From the NCBI GenBank assembly GCA_006514895.1, contig VDMG01000105.1:1-32151 (forward strand): a DNA stretch of 32,151 nt, given 5' to 3'. The notes beneath the pieces are model-generated. The model did not search any database. It was not told the DNA's origin and saw nothing but the letters and a program-made list of their open reading frames with translations. This document shows, piece after piece, positions 1-9,935 of the stretch. This DNA comes from Beijerinckiaceae bacterium. GTDB lineage: Bacteria > Pseudomonadota > Alphaproteobacteria > Rhizobiales > Beijerinckiaceae. How positions within the stretch are numbered: position 1 is the first letter of the stretch; the number at the start of each line of letters is the position of its first letter. Made by a program: the position numbers and the translations under genes.

Positions 1-93
1 TTGTCCAAACCACGAAGGCTGCGTAGGTTCTCAACCAGCGACGCTCGCTTCGCGCCTTTCAACATCAAGCGGGACATTGCCTCAAGAATGCTT

Positions 94-190
94 TAGACCA
101 TGATCGCTTCAAGTTAAATCGCTCATGGTTTCCTTCTGTTTAATTTGTCGCATGATCTTATCCAAAGTCTGCAACTCATGCTTTAAAGCG
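94..190 (+). repeat. Dispersed MITE-like intergenic repeat, family 1, copy A
   Basis: TAGACCATGATCGCTTCAAGTTAAATCGCTCATGGTTTCC...CGCATGATCTTATCCAAAGTCTGCAACTCATGCTTTAAAGC. Confidence 0.85.
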
Positions 191-488
191 TGGCGATCTG
201 GCGAAACCCCGCCCCTAGCTCGGCGAGCGCCGCCGCGCTCGATTCCGTGACCTCCACCTTGTCGACCCGCGCATGCGCGGGGCCACGCCAGCAAGCCGCG
301 CAAAGCGCCTCGACGGCGTCCGGCGGCCCGGCGAAGAGAGCTTCGACATCGCCGTTCAAACGGTTTCGCACCCAGCCCCGGACACCTCGCGCCGTGGCCT
401 CTATTTGCGTCCAGGCGCGATAGCCGACGCCCTGGACCCTGCCGCTGATCGTCACACGAACGATCCTTTGTCCGCCGGGCATGACCAT
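183..488 (-). CDS. acyP: Acylphosphatase
   Basis: ORF 183..518 -, translation [54 protein letters not shown] carries the acylphosphatase signature ([16 protein letters not shown]-like). Start taken at internal Met 488. Confidence 0.93.
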   Translation of the reverse strand: MVMPGGQRIVRVTISGRVQGVGYRAWTQIEATARGVRGWVRNRLNGDVEALFAGPPDAVEALCAACWRGPAHARVDKVEVTESSAAALAELGAGFRQIATL

Positions 489-490
489 CG

Positions 491-1726
491 CTAACCATCC
501 GCCGGATTTTCCGGGCAACCGGCAAATTTGACGCCGTGCGCCTCGATGCCGAACGCGGTGAGGCAGGCAAGAAGCACCGCGACGATCGCGGCGACGATGG
601 CAAGCGCGAAGGCGTAGTTTCCGCCATTGGCCTGAGCAATAGATGCCTGCAGGGTAGCGTTCACCGAGGCGAGCAAATTGCCGGTCTGATAGGCAAAGCC
701 GGGGAATGTGCAGCGCACTGCGTGCGGCGACAGCTCATTGAGATGGGCCGGAACGATGCCCCATGCGCCTTGGACGGCAAACTGCATGAAGAAGGCGCCG
801 GTGGCGAGCAATAAGGGGCTCGTTCCATAGGCCCAAAGCGGTATGACGAAAAGCGTGGCAAGCGCCGCGATCACAATGCCCCGGCGGCGGCCGATTCCTT
901 CCGACAGCGCGCCAAATGAGATCCCGCCGAGGATCGCGCCAATATTATAGATGATCGCGATAAGACCGACGGTGTGCGGATCGAAATGATGTTGCAGCCT
1001 CAAAAATGTCGGGTAGAGGTCTTGCGTGCCATGGCTGAAGAAGTTGAAAGCGGTCATGAGCAAGACGACATAGAGGAAGCGTCCGGAGTTTTCGCGCAGC
1101 ATTCTGACGAGACCGGCGTCTTGCCGAGCGGTGGTTTTGGCCAAGAAGGCCGGAGATTCCTCGACCTTGCCGCGAATATAGACGACAAGAAGCGCGGGCA
1201 GCGCGCCCACGATGAACATGCCGCGCCAGCCGATCAGGCCGTAAAGCGCGAAATAGGCGATGGAGGCGAGAAGATAACCGCTCGGATAGCCAGTCTGCAG
1301 AAGTCCTGACACAACGCCCCGCGTTTGCGGGGGTATTGTTTCCATCGTGAGCGCGGCGCCAACTCCCCATTCGCCGCCCATGGCCACGCCGAAGAGGGCA
1401 CGAAGGATGAAGAAAACACCGAGGCTCGGGGCAAAGCCGGAGGCGAATTCGAGAATGGAAAAGCTAAGAATATTGATCATCAGCACCGGCCGGCGGCCGA
1501 AGCGATCGGCGGCGAGGCCAAAGACAAGGGCGCCGAACGGTCTGGCCGCAAGCGTGAGGAAAATCGCGAAAGTCACTTCCTTTAGATCCGTGCTGAATTC
1601 TTTCGCGATGTCGTCCATGACGAAAACGAGAATGAAGAAATCAAAAGCATCGAGCGTCCAGCCGAGATAGCTCGCCAAAACCACGCTCCGTTGTTTGGGA
1701 GTAAGCTCACGCAAGACGCGAAGCAT
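491..1726 (-). CDS. MFS transporter, SHS/lactate-sialate type carboxylate:H+ symporter-like
   Basis: 411 aa, multiple TM segments, MFS motifs ([37 protein letters not shown]). Confidence 0.88.
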   Translation of the reverse strand: MLRVLRELTPKQRSVVLASYLGWTLDAFDFFILVFVMDDIAKEFSTDLKEVTFAIFLTLAARPFGALVFGLAADRFGRRPVLMINILSFSILEFASGFAPSLGVFFILRALFGVAMGGEWGVGAALTMETIPPQTRGVVSGLLQTGYPSGYLLASIAYFALYGLIGWRGMFIVGALPALLVVYIRGKVEESPAFLAKTTARQDAGLVRMLRENSGRFLYVVLLMTAFNFFSHGTQDLYPTFLRLQHHFDPHTVGLIAIIYNIGAILGGISFGALSEGIGRRRGIVIAALATLFVIPLWAYGTSPLLLATGAFFMQFAVQGAWGIVPAHLNELSPHAVRCTFPGFAYQTGNLLASVNATLQASIAQANGGNYAFALAIVAAIVAVLLACLTAFGIEAHGVKFAGCPENPADG

Positions 1727-1891
1727 GTTTCCACCTCAAGGACTGGCGGGCACACGAGTGCCGGCGGGGAATGCGGCATCAAGCTTGCCATAATTTTGGG
1801 AGTGGGTCAGTTTGAAATTCCGCTTTGAACCTGGCTGGCTGCGATCGAAATGATTTGGTCTCAGTCGGCGCAACACCTGGGAGATGTCTCG

Positions 1892-2181
1892 ATGACCGCT
1901 TTCAATGTCGTTCGATTCCTGGTCAAACCTGGGCGTGAGCAGGAATTTCTCGATGCGCATCGAAACGTTGAGGCCGATTGGCCCGGCTTGAAGAAAGTCA
2001 ATATGATCAAGACGGGCGAGCGTTCCTACTGCATCATTGGTGAATGGGCGGATATGGCGGATTTGGCAGCAGCCGAATGATCGCGACCCTCGATTCATTT
2101 CGCGACACGCTCGAAGATCTAGGCGCCGGCCTCGGCGTCACCGACCCGGTGTCCGGTCCAGTAGTTCTGGAGTTGAAATAG
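1892..2181 (+). pseudogene. Small antibiotic-biosynthesis-monooxygenase-like (dimeric alpha/beta barrel) protein, split by a -1 frameshift
   Basis: ORF 1850..2080 from Met 1892 (MTAFNVVRFLVKPGREQEFLDAHRNVEADWPGLKKVNMIKTGERSYCIIGEWADMADLAAAE*) stops in ATGA; the overlapping frame at 2077..2181 reads MIATLDSFRDTLEDLGAGLGVTDPVSGPVVLELK*, a plausible C-terminal continuation. Confidence 0.6.
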
Positions 2182-2270
2182 ACGCTCACTCCTGACGCCG
2201 AGCGGTTGCTGCATACGGCACGCTGAGTGACCCGAAAACGACGGCCGACGTTCGCACCCGGCCGTCCCTT

Positions 2271-3146
2271 TTACACGGCTATGTTGTCGATAAGCCTGGT
2301 TTTCCCCAATGTCGCCGCAGCCAAAAGCCGAACCGGCCACTCCTCGCGCGAGGTGACCGGCGCCAAACTTTCCGCGTGGCGCGCTTCAATATAATCCGTG
2401 ACGAAACCAGCCGCCGCGACAGTTTTCCGGGCGGCAGCGAGGGCGGTTTCGATTATGACACCATCATTGATATCATGCACGCATCTGCGAAGGGCCGCAA
2501 ACAGAGAAGGCGCTACGGCGCGTTCTTTTGCCGACAAATAGACATTGCGCGATGACAGCGCGAGACCATCTGCCTCGCGCACCGTGGGGACACCAATAAT
2601 CTTGGTCTCGAAGTCGAGATCGCGGGCCATCCGGGTCACGACTTTCAGCTGCTGATAGTCCTTTTCGCCGAAGATCGCTATATCCGGGCGGCACTGGTTG
2701 AGGAGCTTCGCCACGATGGTGGCGACGCCCGGAAAATGCGCCGGCCGGAACCGATCCTCGAGTCCCGCAGTCGCTGGACCGCCTATGGAGAGCAGGGTTG
2801 CAAAGCCTGGCGGATAGATTTCCCCGATCGCGGGCGCGAAAACCAAATCGCCTTCGGCCGAAGCGAATTTGGCCGCGTCTGCTTCGAGGGATCGCGGATA
2901 GGCGCCGAAATCTTCCGATGGCGCGAATTGCGTTGGGTTGACGAAAATCGACATCATGGTCCGGGTGGCATGCCGCTTCGCCTCCCGGACAAGCGAAATA
3001 TGCCCGGCATGAAGCGCCCCCATGGTCGGCACGAGGCCGATCGTCTCGCCCGCGCGCCGCCATTGCGCGAGCCTCGCCCTGAGGCTTCCCACGTCATGCA
3101 CGATTTCGATACGGCTTGCGGCGCTGGCGGCCAAGACTTGTCCCAT
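2271..3146 (-). CDS. panC: Pantothenate synthetase (pantoate--beta-alanine ligase)
   Basis: Translation GLVPTMGALHAGHISLVREAK, FVNPTQFAPSEDF, FGEKDYQQL, SSRNVYLS are PanC hallmarks. Start placed at internal Met 3146. Confidence 0.96.
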   Translation of the reverse strand: MGQVLAASAASRIEIVHDVGSLRARLAQWRRAGETIGLVPTMGALHAGHISLVREAKRHATRTMMSIFVNPTQFAPSEDFGAYPRSLEADAAKFASAEGDLVFAPAIGEIYPPGFATLLSIGGPATAGLEDRFRPAHFPGVATIVAKLLNQCRPDIAIFGEKDYQQLKVVTRMARDLDFETKIIGVPTVREADGLALSSRNVYLSAKERAVAPSLFAALRRCVHDINDGVIIETALAAARKTVAAAGFVTDYIEARHAESLAPVTSREEWPVRLLAAATLGKTRLIDNIAV

Positions 3147-3277
3147 GAATTGTCTTTGTGTCTTGCGTTCATTATATCCGGAGGCCGGGGAGGTCTCCGG
3201 AAACATTTGCCAGTATGGTGGACATCGGCGCTGGGCCCAGCTATCCCGTACTTGATATTCGGATCGAAAGCTGGTTC

Positions 3278-5632
3278 ATGGCCGACTCCATCAGCCCCGA
3301 TTTGGCGTCAAGCGCGCTCCTCTATCATCGTTCGCCTCGCCCCGGCAAATTCGAGATCGTGCCAACCAAACCGCTCGCCACGCAGCATGATCTCTCGCTT
3401 GCCTATTCGCCCGGCGTCGCCGCCGCATGCCTTGCGATCGCCGTCGATCCCCATGCGGCAGCCGAATTCACGATCCGGCAAAATCTCGTCGGTGTGGTCA
3501 CCAATGGCTCCGCGATCTTGGGGCTCGGCAATATCGGTCCCCTCGCAGGCAAGCCCGTGATGGAGGGCAAGGCGGTCCTCTTCAAGAAATTCGCCGGGAT
3601 CGACGTTTTCGATATCGAGATCGCGGAGACCGATGTCGACCGCCTGGTCGATATCGTGGCCGCGCTGGAGCCAACCTTCGGCGGCATCAATCTCGAGGAT
3701 ATCAAGGCGCCGGAATGCTTCGAGGTCGAGCGCAAGCTGCGCGAACGCATGGCGATTCCAGTGTTTCACGACGATCAGCACGGCACCGCGATCATCGTCG
3801 GCGCGGCGGTCCTCAACGCCATGGAAATTACCGGTAAAACCCTCGGCGCCGTCAAGATCGTGACTTCGGGCGCCGGGGCGGCGGCGCTCGCTTGCCTCGA
3901 TTTTCTAGTTGTTTTGGGCGCCAAGAAGGAGAACATTTTTGTCACCGACATCGAAGGCGTCGTTTATCGCGGCCGCACGGCCCTGATGAATAGCCACGTG
4001 GCGATCTATGCGAAGGACACCGCGGCGCGGACGCTCAAGGATGTCATCGGCGGCGCCGATATTTTTCTCGGGCTTTCGGCGGGAGGAGTATTGACGCCGG
4101 AAATGGTCAAGGAGATGGCCGGCCGGCCGCTGGTCATGGCGCTCGCCAATCCGGCGCCGGAAATCGAGCCCGGCGTCGCATTCGCAGCGCGGCCGGACGC
4201 CTTGATTTGCACCGGGCGGTCGGATTTCCCCAATCAAGTCAACAACGTCCTCTGCTTTCCCTATATTTTTCGCGGCGCGCTCGATGTTGGGGCGACGAGC
4301 ATCAACGAGGCGATGAAGCTTGCCGCCACGCGCGCGATCGCGGAGCTCGCCCATGAGCCGCCGTCCGACGTGGTGGCCAGGGTCTATGGCGGCGAGGCGC
4401 GGCACTATGGCAAGGACAGTCTCATTCCGGCGCCTTTCGATCCGCGCTTGATCCTGCGGATCGCGCCGGCGGTTGCAAAGGCCGCGATGGACACCGGCGT
4501 CGCGAAAAGGCCAATTTCGGATTTTGGTCTCTATGAAGAGACATTGTCGCGCTTTGTGTTCCGTTCCAGATTCGTCATGAAGCCCGTGGTGCAAGCAGCC
4601 AAGGCGTGCCCGAAGCGTGTGATCTATGCGGAAGGCGAGGATGAACGGGTGCTGCGCGCGACCCAAACTACAGTCGAGGAAGGGATCGCCAAACCTATTC
4701 TCGTCGGCCGTCCGGAAGTGATCGAGTCCCGTATCGAGCGGTTCGGCCTGTCGGTGCGGCCAGGGAAGGACTTCGAACTTATCGATCCCAGTCACGATCC
4801 GCGTTATCGCAGCTATGTCGAAACCTGTCTTGAGTCGGCCGGACGGCGCGGGATCACGCCCAAGGCCGCGCTCACTTTGGTGCGGACGAATTCGACGGTC
4901 ATCGCGGCGATCGCGGTGCAGCGTGGCGACGCCGACGCCATGCTTTGCGGACTCGACGGGCTGTTCAATCCTCACTTGCATTACATCAGGGACATTATCG
5001 GGCTCGTTCCGGGCGTGACCGATCTCTCAGCCATGTGCCTGATGATCACAGGCAAGGGTGCATTTTTCATCGCCGATACGCATGTCCGCCGCGATCCCTC
5101 CGCCCCGGAGATCGCGGAAATGGCGCTGATGTGTGCCGCCCACGTCCGCCGGTTCGGGATCGAGCCGAAAATCGCCCTCGTGTCGCATTCGGATTTCGGT
5201 TCGGATGACACGCCTTCTGCCCTTAAGATGCGCGACGCACTAAAACTCCTGCGCGAGCGCGCCCCCGATCTTGAAGCAGATGGAGAGATGCAGGCGAATA
5301 CGGCATTGTCGCAGGCGATGCGCGATCTCGTGTTGCCATCCTCGTGTCTGAAAGGCGAGGCGAATGTTCTCATCATGCCCAATCTCGACGCCGCCAATAT
5401 TGCATATACGATGACGATGATCATGGCCGATACGCTGCCGGTCGGCCCGATCCTGATCGGCACCGCCAAGCCCGCTCATATCCTGACGCCTTCGGTGACG
5501 GTACGCGGCATCATCAACATGACCGCGGTTTCGGTCGCACAGGCGCAAGGAGATAGCGGAGCCGGAACGCCAGGGGAGGCCATCCTCGCCAGCGCGGTTT
5601 CGAGCGTGCGTCCGCGCGGGAGAGCGTTATAA
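3278..5632 (+). CDS. maeB: NADP-dependent malic enzyme with C-terminal phosphate acetyltransferase-like domain
   Basis: ORF 3158..5632; from [48 protein letters not shown]; malic enzyme motifs ([18 protein letters not shown]) followed by Pta-like domain ([17 protein letters not shown]). Confidence 0.95.
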   Translation: MADSISPDLASSALLYHRSPRPGKFEIVPTKPLATQHDLSLAYSPGVAAACLAIAVDPHAAAEFTIRQNLVGVVTNGSAILGLGNIGPLAGKPVMEGKAVLFKKFAGIDVFDIEIAETDVDRLVDIVAALEPTFGGINLEDIKAPECFEVERKLRERMAIPVFHDDQHGTAIIVGAAVLNAMEITGKTLGAVKIVTSGAGAAALACLDFLVVLGAKKENIFVTDIEGVVYRGRTALMNSHVAIYAKDTAARTLKDVIGGADIFLGLSAGGVLTPEMVKEMAGRPLVMALANPAPEIEPGVAFAARPDALICTGRSDFPNQVNNVLCFPYIFRGALDVGATSINEAMKLAATRAIAELAHEPPSDVVARVYGGEARHYGKDSLIPAPFDPRLILRIAPAVAKAAMDTGVAKRPISDFGLYEETLSRFVFRSRFVMKPVVQAAKACPKRVIYAEGEDERVLRATQTTVEEGIAKPILVGRPEVIESRIERFGLSVRPGKDFELIDPSHDPRYRSYVETCLESAGRRGITPKAALTLVRTNSTVIAAIAVQRGDADAMLCGLDGLFNPHLHYIRDIIGLVPGVTDLSAMCLMITGKGAFFIADTHVRRDPSAPEIAEMALMCAAHVRRFGIEPKIALVSHSDFGSDDTPSALKMRDALKLLRERAPDLEADGEMQANTALSQAMRDLVLPSSCLKGEANVLIMPNLDAANIAYTMTMIMADTLPVGPILIGTAKPAHILTPSVTVRGIINMTAVSVAQAQGDSGAGTPGEAILASAVSSVRPRGRAL

Positions 5633-5739
5633 TGCCGCGCCGTTTCGGCAAGGCAAGAACATTGCTTTCCGTTAGCGTTGCAGAGATATTGATATAGCAA
5701 ACATTACCATGTCTGCTCCCGCTGGGGCGCAAGTTTAGG

Positions 5740-6810
5740 TTGTTTTTTCGCATGGCATCAAAAAAGGTAGCCTTGATTACCGGCGTCACGGGTCAAGACG
5801 GCGCCCTGCTCGCCGAACTTCTGCTTTCCAAGGACTATATCGTCCATGGCGTGAAGCGGCGGTCGTCGTTGATCAATACGGACCGGATCGATCATTTGTA
5901 TCATGACCCGCATGAGACCAGCGTCGGCTTTTTTCTGCATTATGGCGACCTGACCGATTCGACGAACCTCATTCGCATTGTACAAGAAGTTCAGCCGGAC
6001 GAAATTTACAACCTCGCGGCGCAAAGCCACGTCCAGGTGAGTTTCGAGACGCCGGAATATACGGCGAATGCCGACGCCGTTGGCACGCTTCGCCTTCTCG
6101 AAGCGATCCGCATCCTGCGCCTTTCGCAAAAAGCCCGCTTCTATCAGGCTTCGACCTCGGAGCTTTATGGGAAGGCGCAGGCGGTTCCGCAAAACGAGAC
6201 AACACCGTTCTATCCGCGCTCGCCTTACGCCGCCGCGAAGCTCTACGCATATTGGATCACCATCAATTACCGCGAAGCCTATGGAATGCACGCTTCGAAC
6301 GGGATCCTTTTCAACCATGAAGGTCCAACCAGGGCCGAGACCTTTGTCACGCGAAAAATCACCCGCGCGGTCGCGGCGATCCATTTGGGCTTTCAGGATA
6401 AGCTCTTTTTGGGCAATCTCGATGCCAAGCGGGATTGGGGCCACGCGCGCGATTACGTCGAGGGAATGTGGCGCATTCTTCAACAGCCCGAGCCGGACGA
6501 TTATGTCTTGGCGACAGGAGAAGCCCACACGGTGCGCGAATTCGTCGAGCGCGCCTTCGCCGAAGTCGGCATCGGCATCGGCTGGAAAGGAGCCGGAGTC
6601 GAGGAACGCGGTTTCGACCAAAAGAGCGGCCGGACCCTTATTGAGATCGATCCGCGTTATTTTCGTCCGACGGAGGTCGATCTCCTTCTCGGCGATCCAG
6701 CCAAGGCGTTCAAGAAGCTTGGCTGGAAGCACACGATCGCTTTTCCACAGCTCGTTAGGGAAATGGTTGCGAGCGACTTGATCGTGATGAAGAAACGCGG
6801 CCGGATCTGA
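5740..6810 (+). CDS. gmd: GDP-mannose 4,6-dehydratase
   Basis: [88 protein letters not shown]. Confidence 0.97.
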   Translation: MFFRMASKKVALITGVTGQDGALLAELLLSKDYIVHGVKRRSSLINTDRIDHLYHDPHETSVGFFLHYGDLTDSTNLIRIVQEVQPDEIYNLAAQSHVQVSFETPEYTANADAVGTLRLLEAIRILRLSQKARFYQASTSELYGKAQAVPQNETTPFYPRSPYAAAKLYAYWITINYREAYGMHASNGILFNHEGPTRAETFVTRKITRAVAAIHLGFQDKLFLGNLDAKRDWGHARDYVEGMWRILQQPEPDDYVLATGEAHTVREFVERAFAEVGIGIGWKGAGVEERGFDQKSGRTLIEIDPRYFRPTEVDLLLGDPAKAFKKLGWKHTIAFPQLVREMVASDLIVMKKRGRI

Positions 6811-6820
6811 GGATTGTGAT

Positions 6821-7789
6821 ATGGACAAATCCTCCTCCGCGCATTCCGGGATAAGGCGGCGGATCTGGGTCGCTGGCCATCGCGGCATGGTTGGCTCGGC
6901 GATCCTGCGCCGCCTCGCGAGGGAAGACGTGGAAATCCTGAGCGTGGACCGCCGCGATGTCGATCTGCGCGAAAGGGACGCCGTCCGGCAATGGGTGGCG
7001 AGGGCCAAGCCGGATGTTATCGTCCTCGCCGCCGCCAAAGTCGGCGGCATCCTTGCGAACAATTCCTACCCCGTGGATTTCCTCTTCGATAATCTCGCGA
7101 TTGAGACAAGCGTCATTCAGGCCGCGCATCTGGCCGATGTCGAGCGGCTTGTCTTTCTTGGATCGTCCTGCATCTATCCGAAATTCGCGCCGCAACCGAT
7201 CACGGAAGACGCCCTATTGACCGGTCCGCTCGAGCCGACCAACGAGTGGTATGCGATTGCAAAAATCGCCGGCATCAAAATGTGTCAGGCTTACCGGCGC
7301 CAGTATGGCCGGCGCTACATCTCGGTCATGCCATGCAATCTCTACGGCAAGAACGACAATTTCGATCTTTCGACGAGCCACGCCTTGCCGGCCCTTATCC
7401 GCAAATTCCATGCGGCCAAGATTGCGGGCGAACCAGAAGTTCTCGTCTGGGGCACCGGCACGCCATTGCGGGAGTTTCTCTATGTCGATGATTTGGCCGA
7501 TGCCGTGATGTTTCTAATGGATCACTATGACGGCAGCGAGCCGATCAATTGTGGCGCCGGCTCGGACATTAGCATCCGCCAGCTTGCCGAGTTGATTGGC
7601 CGCGTCACCGGATTTGAAGGAAAACTCGTTTTCGATACCAGCAAGCCGGACGGCACGCCGCGCAAACTGATGGATTCAAGCCGGTTGCGGGCGCTCGGCT
7701 GGCGGCCGAAAACAAGCCTCGACGACGGCATTCGCGAAGTCTATCGATGGTTTGTGCAAACAAAAGCAAGCGAACCCGCCGCCACGTAA
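6821..7789 (+). CDS. fcl: GDP-L-fucose synthase (epimerase/reductase)
   Basis: WVAGHRGMVGSAILRRL, FLGSSCIYPKFAPQPITEDALLTGPLEPTNEWYAIAKIAGIKMCQAYRRQYG. Confidence 0.97.
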   Translation: MDKSSSAHSGIRRRIWVAGHRGMVGSAILRRLAREDVEILSVDRRDVDLRERDAVRQWVARAKPDVIVLAAAKVGGILANNSYPVDFLFDNLAIETSVIQAAHLADVERLVFLGSSCIYPKFAPQPITEDALLTGPLEPTNEWYAIAKIAGIKMCQAYRRQYGRRYISVMPCNLYGKNDNFDLSTSHALPALIRKFHAAKIAGEPEVLVWGTGTPLREFLYVDDLADAVMFLMDHYDGSEPINCGAGSDISIRQLAELIGRVTGFEGKLVFDTSKPDGTPRKLMDSSRLRALGWRPKTSLDDGIREVYRWFVQTKASEPAAT

Positions 7790-7841
7790 TTCGTTCAACC
7801 GCGCCGCCAATTTCGATTCCTTCCGGACCAGATCAAATCCC

Positions 7842-9140
7842 ATGTCTGCAAGTCCCATGTCTGCTGCGCTCGCCATTCTCCTCGGTCTACTCAGCCTTTG
7901 TCCCGCGATCGTTACGGTGGATGGGCCTTTTCTTCCCTGTCTCATTCCGTTCATGCTCGCGGCCGGACTTATTCTCGTTTCGGCCAATTTGGCGCCGGGC
8001 GAGGCGCAGCACTTGTCCAATGTGGTTTCGCGCCCTTTTGTTCTCGTCGCCGCTTTCCCAGCGGTTTTGATGATCCTTCAGATATTGCCGATACCGTTCT
8101 TGGCGAACCCGGTCTGGACGAGCGTGAGCCCTGGCTTCCGGCACGGAATTGCCGGAAGCATCAGCGTCGACGTTGGGGCAACGGCGCTCGCGCTTGTGCG
8201 TTACCTCTCGGCGGTCGGCGTGGTCTTGCTGGCGGCTGCGGTCGCGACCAATCGCGAGCGGGCTGAATCGGTTTTGTTTGGCGTGACCGGGGCTACCGTC
8301 TTAATTTCCTTTGCTTCCCTCTTGCATAATCTTTTCGGTTTCAACGTCATCACGATGCGCGATGAAGCGTTCGACTGCGCCTGCCTCGGCGTAACCCTGA
8401 CGGCCGCCTGCGCGCTCCTCGTTTTTGAGCGTCACGAGACACGCCGCATAAACACTGGCCAAATTCGAAAGAAATATTTTCTTTCGTCGGTTGCCTGCTT
8501 GACCGGCTTTATCATTTGCGCGAGCGCGATTGCGGTGGCGAGATCGGGTTCGCTGATCTTTGCGGCGGGTTCCGGTTTCCTCACCTTCGCCGCCGTCGCG
8601 GCGATTCGCCGCTGGGCTCTCGGCCGTTTGGGCGCCGCCGCGATCGGCGTCACCGCGGCTGTCATTGCCGCCGCCTTGGTGACGGTCGCGGCGAGTGACC
8701 CGGACCCCCGATTCGCCTTCGTCAAAAAAGACGTGGCCTCCGTCGAACTTACTCAGCGCATCCTGAGCGACTCTCCGTTTTTCGGCACCGGGGCCGGCAG
8801 TTTCAGCGCTCTATTGCCAATATATCAAACGAATAACTCCGGTTCACGGGACACCGCAGCCGTTACTTCGGCGGCACAGTTTTCGATCGAGATGGGCAAG
8901 GCGATGCTTTGGCTTGCCGTCCTGGCGGCGTCATTTGCGGTGTTCACGCTCCTGCGCGGCGCCTGGCGCCGTGGCCGCGACTCATTCTACGCAGCGGCGG
9001 CGGGAGCCTGCCTAGTCACACTCATGAACCTTGCTTTCGTCAATGTTGGCCTCTCAGGCTCGGCGATCGTCTTGTTGTCGGCCACGATCTTCGGACTCGG
9101 GCTCACCCAATCGAAGGGCCGTGTCGCGTCTAGACCTTGA
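7842..9140 (+). CDS. Polytopic membrane protein, O-antigen ligase/polymerase-like
   Basis: Start at Met 7842 within ORF 7752..9140; many hydrophobic segments; loop motif LSDSPFFGTGAGSFSALLPIYQ resembles Wzy/WaaL-type proteins; lies directly after gmd-fcl. Confidence 0.7.
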   Translation: MSASPMSAALAILLGLLSLCPAIVTVDGPFLPCLIPFMLAAGLILVSANLAPGEAQHLSNVVSRPFVLVAAFPAVLMILQILPIPFLANPVWTSVSPGFRHGIAGSISVDVGATALALVRYLSAVGVVLLAAAVATNRERAESVLFGVTGATVLISFASLLHNLFGFNVITMRDEAFDCACLGVTLTAACALLVFERHETRRINTGQIRKKYFLSSVACLTGFIICASAIAVARSGSLIFAAGSGFLTFAAVAAIRRWALGRLGAAAIGVTAAVIAAALVTVAASDPDPRFAFVKKDVASVELTQRILSDSPFFGTGAGSFSALLPIYQTNNSGSRDTAAVTSAAQFSIEMGKAMLWLAVLAASFAVFTLLRGAWRRGRDSFYAAAAGACLVTLMNLAFVNVGLSGSAIVLLSATIFGLGLTQSKGRVASRP

Positions 9141-9239
9141 TCGCCTCAAGTTCGATCGCTCATGGTCCCTATCTGTTAGTTTTGCCGCATGATCTTGTCC
9201 AAAAACACCATAACTTTTCTGAAGATCGTGCTCTAAGGC
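9131..9239 (+). repeat. Dispersed MITE-like intergenic repeat, family 1, copy B
   Basis: TAGACCTTGATCGCCTCAAGTTCGATCGCTCATGGTCCCTATCTGTTAGTTTTGCCGCATGATCTTGTCCAAAAA...GAAGATCGTGCTCTAAGG. Confidence 0.85.
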
Positions 9240-9377
9240 TTTGCCGTAGCCCTGCTGCTTAGCGAATATTTGACATCAGACCATGCAACGAGGCCAGAAA
9301 TGTTAGCGTTACATAAATGAAGCGGCTTTAAACAAGAGCCGTTGGCGCGCAATCGGCATTTTGGAAGGGTGAAATTT

Positions 9378-9896
9378 ATGTCATTATTTTTTTCGGAATC
9401 TTTTTCTATCCGGCTCAAAAATGCGGTGTTCGCGTGCGGAATATTGTTCCTGTCCTCGGCTGTTCATGCGGATCCAGGTCCGGAGAGCCCATTTCTTGGG
9501 TTATCCGGATACTGGTCGGGTGGGGGCACCATCACCATGACAAATGGCGCCTCCGAACGGATCCGCTGCAAGGGATCCTATGCGGTTAACGGAACCGGCA
9601 AGGCGGTTCAGCAAAATCTGCGCTGCGCAAGCGCCAGTTACCGGCTGGAAATCAGTAGCAACGTCACGTCCGAAGGAGGCGTGCTTTCCGGCTATTGGAG
9701 CGAGGCGACGCGTGGTGTGTCCGGAAACCTTTCCGGCCGCGCTAGCGGTACGGAGATCGTGGCGAATGTGATGGGTGCCGGCTTTACGGCCCGTCTCGAT
9801 GTACGGACCCACGGCGACAAACAATCGGTGACGATCAGGCCACAAGGCGGCGATAGAGATGTCGCGGCCGTATCGATCGCTTTGCGCAAAGGGTAG
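9378..9896 (+). CDS. Secreted hypothetical protein (signal peptide)
   Basis: MSLFFSESFSIRLKNAVFACGILFLSSAVHADPGP has an N-terminal signal-like segment; the rest is a beta-rich-looking GLSGYWSGGGTITMTNG... with no family I can name. Confidence 0.65.
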   Translation: MSLFFSESFSIRLKNAVFACGILFLSSAVHADPGPESPFLGLSGYWSGGGTITMTNGASERIRCKGSYAVNGTGKAVQQNLRCASASYRLEISSNVTSEGGVLSGYWSEATRGVSGNLSGRASGTEIVANVMGAGFTARLDVRTHGDKQSVTIRPQGGDRDVAAVSIALRKG

Positions 9897-9935
9897 GGCT
9901 CTGAGGTTCCTTACCTCCTGGCGAAGCCCTGGCTT

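Noticed and set aside
3905-4981. 358-aa minus-strand ORF within maeB
   Set aside because: Antisense shadow of the malic enzyme-Pta gene; Arg/His-rich translation without recognisable motifs.
5758-7062. 434-aa minus-strand ORF antisense to gmd/fcl
   Set aside because: It mirrors strongly supported gmd/fcl coding; long antisense ORFs are expected in high-GC coding DNA and its translation resembles no family.
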